Origin: Hypsibius dujardini | Taxonomy: Eukaryota > Tardigrada > Eutardigrada > Parachela > Hypsibiidae | DNA length: 39,089 nt | Assembly (NCBI GenBank): GCA_001579985.1 | Contig: LRSR01008786.1 | Span: forward strand, 1-39,089 | Direction of reading: 5' to 3' | In this document: positions 31,138-39,089 of the stretch, piece by piece | Position numbering within the stretch: position 1 is the stretch's first letter | Layout of the letters: every line of letters starts with the position of its first letter | Translations under genes and position numbers: made by a program | The notes under the pieces: generated by a model | Seen by the model: the letters and a program-made list of their open reading frames with translations, nothing else | Told to the model about the DNA's origin: nothing | Database searches by the model: none

Positions 31138-32430
31138 CTTAAAGCGGCATCTGGATTACATCAGCAGTCGCCAAACTCCAAGGAACCCTAGGCAGAAACC
31201 TGGGTTATAAGAATCCTGATGTATGTTTCTCTTCCTGTCTTTCTTCCTGTCTAACTTTCTGTTTGTCTTCCTGACTGACTGACCGACTGTCGGACTGATA
31301 GTCTGTCTGTCTGTCTATCTGCCAGCCAGGCTGTGCGCCTGCCTGTATTTCTCCCCGTTTGCTTGTTTGCCTTTCTGTCTACCTGTCTGTCCGCACTATC
31401 TGTCAGTCAGTCCCCTGCGTTTGCCCGTGTATTATCCCAATTCTCTCCTTACTTGTTCCAGTTATTCCGCGTGTGAACTCCAGACGCAAAAGCCGACGAC
31501 ATGGAATCCTAAGAAAATAGCAAAACATTTGACAACATCGTGCAGGAATGCCAACAAAAGCACCACACAATAACCAACGTTAATCACCACCCGTAACACA
31601 CACACACACACACACTCCTAATTTAGCCACACCAACAATAACGCCTCCCACGATGAAGCACGGAACGGACCAACGAACCGGGCCATAAAGTTACTACAAC
31701 ATATATTTCCGGTACGCGACTTCCACTACGCGTACTGTACTCACCATATCAAATGCAGGCAGTATATGACCAACCTCGCATACCAATCTCCAATTTCAAT
31801 AGCCTTCAATTGATCAGGAACGCAGCCTGTGAAAAAGTGTTCGATTTCAGGTCGACACTTTTTCAGTTCAGCCATCGGGCCCATATTGAGTATTCGCATG
31901 TACTGTACACAGACAAATACACAGTTTGTCCTGTAGATGATGATCCATCACACTGCTATAAAAGTTACTATTTTAAAAGGGCCTCGTTTTTTGCTGCTGC
32001 TGTTCCCGCCGGACTGTCAATCAATTGAGGGCTCAACCGGATGGAACGGGAGGAACATGGACGAGCATATCAATTGGCGGTGTTGTAAAAGCTCATCATC
32101 GTCCAGTACTAGTAACTGCATGTGCACAGAAGCATACGCAAGCATCAACTTGTCATCGCCGATCATTATACAAATGGGAGAGACCTATTCGAAGTATGCA
32201 AGTAAAGAGGCTTCCGGAAAGTGAGAATTCTAGATAGATTGACGGGATCACGCGGCAGTTTGATCATGCGACGGGGTCATGCGACAGTTTGCGGCTTGAT
32301 TGTCTGTCTGTCTGACAGATGCTTGACTATCTCCTTTCTGTCTGTCTGTCCGTTTGTTTACCTGTCTGTCTGTCTGTCTGTCTTGTCTGTCGGACACAGA
32401 CTTGACTGTCTACCTGTCTGTTTGATAGAG
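31138..32430 (-). promoter_or_regulatory. Upstream region of LGR copy B, proximal part
   Basis: This parallels 22827-24029. It includes a CA run at about 31598-31614, a TCTG array near 31300-31320 and another at about 32290-32400. The plus-strand frame at 31937-32224 corresponds to the shorter one in copy A. No gene is claimed. Confidence 0.4.
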
Positions 32431-32800
32431 GTTCGATTGTATGTTGTCTGTCTGTCTGTGTGACGTACAGAGGCTTGACTGTTTGTTGTCTGTTTGTCAC
32501 CTTTCATCCGGCCAATCGCTCAGTTGTCTGTGAGTGACTGACTGTGCGTGAAAGGTGTCGTCTAAATGAATACATAACCGTGCTCGTTTTTGTACGTACG
32601 TCTGAAGGAAGACTCGCAGTTCGGGAGACTTCAGAGGGATTGCTACTTCCGTGTCATTATTTCCTTCCTTCCGGACGGTTACGTGTGTAGTCCTTCCCTG
32701 TCGTAGTGGTATTGGAGGCGAATGGTGATGATGATGTCTCCCACCCGGATGGGATCATCGGTCTTGTGTGGGGGCGACGTCGTCGCGGTGAACGGCTATG
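32431..32800. promoter_or_regulatory. Upstream block nearly invariant between copies, copy B
   Basis: This is the counterpart of 24030-24400. The two blocks are almost identical, whereas neighbouring sequence such as 32810-33060 against 24405-24670 shows frequent substitutions and indels. Confidence 0.5.
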
Positions 32801-33391
32801 CGCGTGGATGAGGCGGATCAGCAGGGATGATACACACGCGGGTTGTGGCGGGATTGGCCTAGGAAGTGGGCAAGGCTAAGAAGTTGATGGTGATGATTGG
32901 TGATGGTGATTCTTCTACGGTGTCTGAAATAAAATAGAGATGGTGCAGCAGGAGAATGAAGTAAGGGTGCTCGAGTAACAGGTGAGCAGCAGAGAAAACT
33001 ACTCAAGCAGGCACGTGAACAGATAGAGAGACAGAGAGACAGAGAGACAGACAAGTCACAGATCCAGTAAATAACTACATTCCCCAAAAGACAACACAAA
33101 CCCTCTGCCCCTATAAATGGTAGGTAGACGGAGATCAAGAAGACTGACATGCAAGACGCAGATACATCGAACAGACACATGGAATACAAGATGAAGATCT
33201 AAAAACATAGCAAAGAGAGACGCAAGCGCAGGCAGGCAGTCAGGGAGCAGATAGGCAGGCACAGAAGATAGACTGGAATGCAGGCAGACAGGCATACGGA
33301 CCAACATACTGCCAACCAGTCAACCTGAAAGATAAGATAGGCAGGCAGGCAAGCAGACAGACAGACAGACGGACAGACTGATAACAGACAA

Positions 33392-33472
<81 letters not shown>

Positions 33473-33521
33473 TAGGCAGATAGAAAGCCACAGAGTTCTA
33501 CATATACATTCGCACGGAGAG
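32801..33521. other. Distal upstream region of copy B with CAGA arrays
   Basis: This holds CAGA arrays at 33025-33055 and a long one at 33350-33480, with sequence parallel to 24400-25085. No gene is recognised. Confidence 0.5.
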
Positions 33522-33524
33522 ATA

Positions 33525-33651
33525 AGAGAGTTTTCGCAAACGTTATATCGCATGATATAGCGGTACTGTATAGAAAACTGAACTGGGGTCCGAGAGAGTT
33601 TTCTACATTGTACCGCTATACCGTGCGATATACCGTTGGCGAAAACTCTCT
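33525..33651. mobile_element. MITE, family 2, inserted only in duplication copy B
   Basis: A 127-bp hairpin with arms of about 57 bp starts AGAGAGTTTTCGC and ends with its complement. It is flanked by ATA (33522-33524, 33652-33654). Copy A reads GAGAGGTAGATGTACCTGG at the same place (about 25090-25108) without the element, giving a clean empty site. The target duplication is ATA, or TA if the element end is counted differently. No coding capacity. Confidence 0.88.
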
Positions 33652-34042
33652 ATAGACGTACCTGGTAGATGCGGTCGAATAATTTCCAGCTAAAAAGCAT
33701 GGGAAAGCTCCGCATCTTCTGCAAACCAAATCAAACGCCAGAAAGCCACGTCAGTCGGGCTATAAAAGATCAGCGATGGCGCGCGCGGTGTATGAAAATG
33801 ACACGTCCGGTTATGGAATAATCAAAATTAACGAGTTTTGCTTCCGGTGACGTGAATCTCATGAGATCTGGCTGAAACGGGAAGTACCGCCTCTTGTGAC
33901 AAACAGAATACATAACCGTAAATGAAGTGAGCAAATTAATTATCCCCGTGACTGCGTTCACAGGCAAAGTGGATTAGGATTCGTGGGTCTGCCCTTCCTG
34001 GTTTTGTTTTGTTTGTATGTAACCGGCCGAAATGCCGATGTA

Positions 34043-34184
34043 CTGTACTGCCGCGATTATAACGGTCGGTTAAGCCCCGCCTCCGTCACACGCGCCCCTG
34101 TCAAAAGTTGGCGCTCAGCAACACACACATGCCGAGTGCGCTGCGCGGGTGTAAAAACTGACCGTTATAACCGTGGCAGTACAG
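34043..34184. mobile_element. MITE, family 3, inserted only in duplication copy B
   Basis: This 142-bp element has terminal inverted repeats of about 28 bp that begin CTGTACTGCC and include TTATAACGGTC. It is flanked by TA on both sides (34041-34042, 34185-34186). Copy A has the uninterrupted target GATGTACTGACTGATTAG at about 25472. TA duplication suggests a Tc1/mariner-type origin. The interior is GC-rich and non-coding. Confidence 0.9.
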
Positions 34185-34315
34185 TACTGATTGATTAGCA
34201 GTCGGCGGTAAGCACATGCCACAACGAATATCCTGATTGAGGAGCACGGAAGACCACAACGTTACGTCATTGAACAAACTTGGAACAAAAAATTCGTAGA
34301 TTACTAAAACTGAAT

Positions 34316-35256
34316 TTGAAGTTTTTTATTTATTGATCATTTATACACGATTCATTTCTATTTTTAACTCTGGCACAAAAAATTATTTATGAAATTAAAA
34401 ATGTATGGAATTAAAAATTAAATATAACTACTACAAATCAAGTAAAAAAACAACGGTTAAGACTACACTAATAATAATCATAATAATAATAATAATAATA
34501 ATTATTATTATTATTATAATAATTTCTTTCGAAAATAATCGCAACTTTTGCAAATCAAATTTAAAGATTTAAATTTGAATACAAATTTACTGCATATCTT
34601 AAGTTGTATAAAATATTGCTAATTTATGTGAGATTAATTTTTATTTTTCGTACTAAATATTAGTTAAGAAAGTCAAAATTCTTTAATAATACAAATTAAG
34701 TGAAAATAATCAAATTAGCGGGTAAATAATTAATAATAAAACCACTCGTTTGTAACTGGTAAGCAAAAGTATTATTTAGTCGTTCAAAGACTGCAATAAG
34801 AATATAATAACTTCTTTCGAGAATAATCGAACCCTTGGCAAATCAAATTAAGTGACAAAAAAATATTATTCACCTGACGTTTTAATCAAGAAATGACGCT
34901 GATTTTGATCTGCTTCACAACATGGAACGCAAACAGCACACAATCAACCAATCAATCAGCAGAACCCCTTCATAGCCATTGCATGGCAAGTGGAACTGGA
35001 AGGTTGAAGTCATCGTATTGCTACCGCGTACTCTTCACTACCAGAAACGAGTGTTTATCATCCGCTCAAAGTCAATTCGAGAAAAGTCCCTCTTCAAAAG
35101 CGGCAAAAACGCTGCAAAACAGGAATAAAATGCAACACCACCAAAACGCTGCAATCAACCAATCAACCTACACGAAGCCACACAAATTCTCCGCAAAGCG
35201 TCAAGCTCAAAACGACCGACAAAATCACAGAAGCACAAAACAGGTGCCATCTTTTT
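34316..35256. other. AT-rich spacer right of the duplication
   Basis: AT-rich sequence with an inverted AATAAT/ATTATT run at about 34473-34520 that can fold into a hairpin. From about 34900 the composition becomes balanced. No gene is recognised before the minus-strand frame ending at 35257. Confidence 0.45.
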
Positions 35257-35583
35257 TCACTGTGTTGCACCGGCATGCTCCATCGGCGTTTTCTTCCTCG
35301 GATTGAGCCGCTCAATCCACGTTTGCCACGACGGCTGCGTGGGGATGCCGAGGCGCTTAAGGTTTGCCTTATCTCGCTGTGTTCGCTGATAGTCCCCCAC
35401 AATGCAAGAAAAGCAAATGATGGGGATGCAGATGGAGAACTTGTGTCGCCAGAGCCACTTGACAATCAGTTTCGGCAGGATTGTCGGTCCGGCGGGCGCT
35501 ACCGGTTTCTTCAACGGCGGTAGAGTGGAAGCTGGGTGAATCAACGGCTGACCGGGGATCCTTCCCACTGGGGGTCCTGACAT
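35257..35583 (-). CDS. Unrecognised small single-pass membrane protein
   Basis: The frame codes for 108 residues in one exon. I start at the ATG of MSGPPVGRIPGQP (35583); the frame stays open upstream to 35664, so a longer N terminus is possible. Residues 1-37 are rich in Pro. A basic stretch (KLIVKWLWRHK) precedes one hydrophobic segment (FSICIPIICFSCIV, about 49-62), followed by a charged region (DYQRTQRDKANLKR) and a basic C terminus. Short proteins of this layout are common among accessory subunits of mitochondrial respiratory complexes, but I do not recognise the family and this is only a suggestion. It lies head to head with OFD1, 783 bp apart. Confidence 0.5.
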   Translation of the reverse strand: MSGPPVGRIPGQPLIHPASTLPPLKKPVAPAGPTILPKLIVKWLWRHKFSICIPIICFSCIVGDYQRTQRDKANLKRLGIPTQPSWQTWIERLNPRKKTPMEHAGATQ

Positions 35584-36366
35584 TTTTTTATGGGGATGAA
35601 ATCCCGAAATCTTCCTCCAACAGTCCGAAGACGATGCACCGGGGTTGGTTCTGTTAGGAAACAACGGCGAAGAGCAGTGAGTGTGGTAGAAGTTGAAAAA
35701 AGGGGCCAGAAAATCTGTGAGTGAGAAGTTGAGTGAGGAGTTAGTCCGCCACTATTTTCGCACCGATAAAGCCCCAAAATGATCTCCAAACAGTCCGAAG
35801 AGTGCAGAGCCGTATCAATTTGGGATTTTAGGCACTACAGATAAAAATCAAAACACAATACGATTGTGAAACAGAAGAGAAATCGTTGCAGGAGAGAAGT
35901 TGAAAATTTTTACCGAAAAAAAAGCTTCTTCGGTTGCCTTGATCGAATGAACGAGTAGTAAAGCAAGGAACGAATCTACATTAGTAACGAACGATAGTGC
36001 ATGCTAAAGGAACACACCAGAACTAGTGAAGGAATATGTTCAATAGAAAAGGAATAACTGAACATGAACGTGTGACGTCACGTGTAATGTGACTCTGACT
36101 CATTGATTGCGCAGCATCCCGAATCCCGATCCCAACGAGTCATTCCAATGATGTTTACATGCTCCCCTTCCTCAATTTTTTTCGCAATTTATTGATGTTT
36201 TTCCTTTTGTTTTTGTTTCGGATATCACTTTGTAAATACATAATATCTTCCCCTTGCTCAATTCATCGCTCCATAATTCTCATCCCGGAATTTTATTTGT
36301 GAGTTATTTGATCCAGGCAGAAATCTCCCCCTGTCCTGGTCGAGTCGCCATCTCACACTGCGTCGC
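35584..36366. promoter_or_regulatory. Shared divergent upstream region
   Basis: The interval lies between the start codons of the minus-strand small protein and plus-strand OFD1. It may serve both. It contains a TGACGTCA at about 36072-36079 (a perfect CRE/ATF-type palindrome), followed by CGTG. No TATA box is obvious at either end. Transcription starts are unknown. Confidence 0.45.
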
Positions 36367-38834
36367 ATGGCACGCGATTACTCCGGACACTTTTGGCACA
36401 ACTTCGCCGATGGCCACTCCTTCGACGAAGATGGGCCGCGGAACGGCGCGCAGCACTCCGAGGAAGAAACGGAGGAGAAGGATGACGCGGATCGGGAAGA
36501 TTTCGACGCGCTTCGTGAACGTCTAATCGCGCAGTTGGAATCCCCGCAGTTTAACGGGCGTTTGAAGGCTCAAGTTCGCTCCAGCCTGGTGCTGCAGCTC
36601 ACACCGCATGATGTGCTGACCGCGAAACCGCCGGGGCAGAAGACTGACCCTCTGCGAGAGCTAGCGAATGCCGTGGTCGCTCAGCATTTGGCTGATAGGT
36701 AAATAAATCCATCTACTAGTTTTTCTCTTGATTTGTGCAAAGTTCAGTTTTCTGTTTTGAAGTGACTTATTAAAGATTACTCCTAAATTTTTTTTGAAAA
36801 CGTGAAAAACAAGCAGGGAAGGCGCATTTTTTTGTGAGTTCGGCGTTAATAGATCAATCCAAGAATCAAGCGATCAATCAACCGATGACCCTCTGCGAGA
36901 ACTGGCAAATGCCGTGGTCGCTCAGCATTTGGCTGATAGGTACGCTTAAACAAATTCATTTCATATTCCTTTTCCCTTGATTTTTACAAATTTCAGTTTT
37001 CTGTTTTGATGTGGTTTCTTAAGAATTTCTCCAATTTTTGTGTGGACAACTTGAACAAACGAGCAGGGAAGGCGCATTTTTTGTGAGTTCGGCGTTAATA
37101 GATCAATCCAACAATCAAGCGATGGACAGTTGATGAAATTGCTACTGTTTAGCGTGGGTGTTCAACCAATCAAGTTTCGTTACTTGTTTTTTACCTTGTT
37201 TGCTCAAGTTGCATTTTTCTGTTGTTCGGAAGTTGTTGAATTTTTTTTTTAAAAAAAATTCGATAAAAAGTCTACATGAGAGTCTAGTTATAAGGAATGT
37301 TAGACTATTGTGTTGTGGTTGAAGCAATTTATCAATCAAGCGACTGTACTATTGGCTAATATGGGACCTGTGGAAATAATTATCAGGCAGTGATATAATT
37401 ATTCCCGTTGGCAACAATTTCGGAATATGCGTGCTAACTAAATAAGTCAGTTCAATGAAGTTTTTAATTTCAAATTCGATTATTGTTTGTATTTATTATA
37501 TTTTTAGGAATTTATTTAACTTTTAATGCTGTAGAATCTACCAGACGTTCAAAGAGCTGGACACGCCATTTTTTCATCCGTTTCGAGTTTTTTCAATTAA
37601 TCCAGATTTCATTTTTTCTCTCACAGTGGATGCGACTTTTCCCTCTCCGTGTTCCTGCCCGAGTCCGGACTCAACCGCGACCTCCATCCCATGAGCCTTC
37701 CCAGTCTTCTCGCCTACCTCCGCGTGAAATACTCCAACTTCCGTGTGACCGAGCAGCGGAGTCTCTTGAGTGTCTTAATCGGACATTTACCGGTGGCTGA
37801 AGATGCCATTTCCGCCAGCTTCGCTAATGCTTTTGCAAAAAAGAACGCCGAGGCATTAGAGGGCCCGTCACGAGCAACGCAAACGGATTCGACTGTAAGG
37901 GAGCAAGATGTAATGCAGTTGGAGTTGCAGTGGCTGGAGATGAAGACGAAGCTGGGCTGGCGCCGTGGGGAGCGGTTCGTTGTAGAGGAAGCCTTGGCAC
38001 GGTTCCGTACCGAGGTGGCGGACCAGACGCGGACGAGAGTGTTTGAGGACGCCATGCGGAATAAAGAAGCCGATGTACGAACAATTGTCTGTCTACCTGT
38101 CTGCCTGTCTGCCTGTCTGCCTGTCTGTCTTTTTGTTTGTCTGTTTATCTGCCTGTCTGCTTGTCTGTATGTCTTTCTGCCTGTGTCTATCTGTCTATTT
38201 ATCTACTGGTCGCCGGTCGGTCGGTCTATCTTTTTGTCTGTCTGTCTGTCTGTCTTTTCGTTATCCGTTCGGCAGTGTCTTTTCTACCACCGCTGTAGCA
38301 GGGTATCTTGACTGACAAAGACATGCGGTTGTGGCCCTTGCCTCAGCTATGCGAGTATTCAGTGAAGTATTCATTGACAATGTTCTTGTCTGTTGGCAGA
38401 TCCGCCATGCCGTGGAAGAAGAGAGACACCGTCACGCCCGCGAACTCCTCTCCGTCAGCGGCAACTGGGAAGCCAAAATGCAGGACCAGGAGGCTAAACT
38501 GGGCATTCTGCAGCAGCGACTGCAGCTGGCCGAACAGAAGGCATTCGTCGAACGACAAACGCTCCTCCAACAACAGGAAACCCTGGCCGAACGAGACTCC
38601 CAACAGCAACACGTTTTCGACACTCGCCTCAAGGAACTCGGCGAAAAAGAACAGGAACTGGTGACCCGAGCGAAGCAGGTCGCGGAATTCAGTAAGGCTC
38701 TGCAGACACGTGAGGCCGGCATCCAGCGGACCGTGGATTTGCGAGTTGGAGAGCTGGTTCGGCTGCGAGCAAAGGTGTTGGACGAACGGGAGGAGCAGTT
38801 GAAGAAGGATGAGGCTGCGTTGAACAAACTGAAG
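36367..38834 (+). CDS. OFD1: OFD1 homologue (centriole and cilium protein), 5' part only
   Basis: Exons 36367-36698, 37627-38074 and 38400-38834 join in phase and give the first 405 residues; the gene then enters an intron and leaves the window. OFD1 caps centrioles and is needed for cilium formation. An acidic N terminus (about 1-45) precedes FDALRERLIAQL and RLKAQVRSSLVLQL, then a LisH motif (about 98-130) split by intron 1: ANAVVAQHLAD, SGCDFSLSVFLPESGL. The latter closely resembles the human OFD1 LisH (VADHL, SLSVFFPESGL). From about residue 185 to the end the chain is charged and Gln/Glu/Leu-rich, fitting the long coiled coil. The exon 3 donor (AAG then GTTCGC) is weak. Introns 2 and 3 carry TCTG arrays; intron 1 carries a copy of the exon 1 end. 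Confidence 0.91.
36645..37126 (+). repeat. Tandem duplication of the OFD1 exon 1/intron 1 junction
   Basis: The last 54 bases of exon 1, its donor and about 185 bp of intron (36645-36885) are repeated at 36886-37126. The exon part of the second unit still encodes DPLRELANAVVAQHLAD with only silent changes visible and ends with its own donor (GATAG then GTACGC at 36940). There is no suitable acceptor in front of it, so it is an unused exon fragment inside intron 1. Confidence 0.92.
38080..38260. repeat. TCTG/TGCC array in OFD1 intron 2
   Basis: Units of TGTC, TGCC and TTTG begin about 10 bp after the exon 2 donor and fill over half of the intron. Confidence 0.88.
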
Positions 38835-38842
38835 GTTCGCGT

Positions 38843-38965
38843 CTGTATGTCTGTCTGCCTGGCTCTCTGCCTGCCTGTCTGTCTCTTTGTCTGTCTGTCT
38901 GTTAGTTGTCTGTCTATCAGCCAGTATGTTTGTATGTGAGATTTTTCTGGCTGTCTGTTTGTCAA
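38843..38965. repeat. TCTG/TGCC array in OFD1 intron 3
   Basis: The same type of array begins within about 10 bp of the exon 3 donor. The rest of the window (to 39089) is intron sequence without further features. Confidence 0.85.
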
Positions 38966-39089
38966 TTCGTCTGCCGTCTTCTGTCTCCCCCTCGTGCTAT
39001 ATCTATCTCCCCTGGGTTGTCTGTTTATCGCCAAGTCTCTCATCCCCTTTGGTAATAGACCCATTTGCCTGCCAATTCTTCCTGCGATT

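Larger units (their letters stand above)
25634..34315. repeat. Tandem segmental duplication, copy B (about 8.7 kb)
   Basis: This is the second unit of the duplication that starts at 17288. It is about 360 bp longer than copy A because of two MITE insertions (33525-33651, 34043-34184) and expanded microsatellites, notably the GTAG array at 29587-29640. Homology ends near 34315. Confidence 0.92.

Noticed and set aside
35163-35465. Overlapping minus-strand frame in another phase of the small membrane protein
   Set aside because: Ser/Arg-rich shadow without domain; the 35257-35583 frame has a cleaner start and a plausible membrane protein layout.
1-39089. tRNA, rRNA or other structured RNA genes
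   Set aside because: I found no tRNA B-box with matching acceptor stem and no rRNA-like stretch by eye.

Overview
This is nuclear DNA from an intron-rich invertebrate animal. Genes are split by GT-AG introns of about 60 bp to over 1 kb, and the products are animal-specific: a relaxin-receptor-type leucine-rich-repeat GPCR, a natriuretic-peptide-receptor-like protein, the centriolar/ciliary protein OFD1 and mitochondrial cardiolipin synthase. I cannot name the species. A protostome such as a tardigrade would fit, but nothing here proves it.

Layout from left to right. Positions 1-5,860 hold no gene I can support. They contain a 725-bp palindromic foldback element (674-1398), a diverged relative of it (about 3.86-4.30 kb), a 176-bp MITE (4699-4874) and a 38-bp tandem array (5372-5599). 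A cardiolipin synthase gene with seven exons lies at 5865-8290 (+). Tail to tail with it, 8842-13288 (-) carries ten exons of a natriuretic-receptor-like protein that stops 23 residues after its membrane helix, the architecture of the NPR-C clearance receptor. Behind it, 14578-16872 (-) holds a dead relative of the same gene, recognisable exon by exon but with nonsense codons, a frameshift and four exons missing.

The middle is a direct tandem duplication, about 17,288-25,610 and 25,634-34,315. Each unit carries one complete 19-exon LGR gene on the minus strand: signal peptide, two LDLa modules, a cysteine-rich linker, LRRNT, nine LRRs coded by 69-, 72- or 93-bp phase-2 exons, seven membrane helices and a C-terminal tail. 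Copy A (17419-22826) looks intact. Copy B (25765-31137) has lost the AG of its last splice acceptor and has gained two short transposons upstream, each with a matching empty site in copy A. A stretch of about 370 bp upstream of the genes differs at only about three positions between the copies, fewer than the coding exons do.

The right end holds an unrecognised small single-pass membrane protein (35257-35583, -), divergently arranged with OFD1 (36367 onward, +), which runs out of the window in its third intron.

Two themes run through the window. Most introns carry CAGA/TCTG-type tetranucleotide arrays. In three unrelated genes the 5' splice site has been copied in tandem: a triplication in CRLS1 intron 1, a duplication in OFD1 intron 1 and a 17-bp duplication in the natriuretic-receptor-like gene. 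The two receptors and their decaying copies suggest ongoing receptor gene turnover; a functional link between neighbouring genes is not shown.
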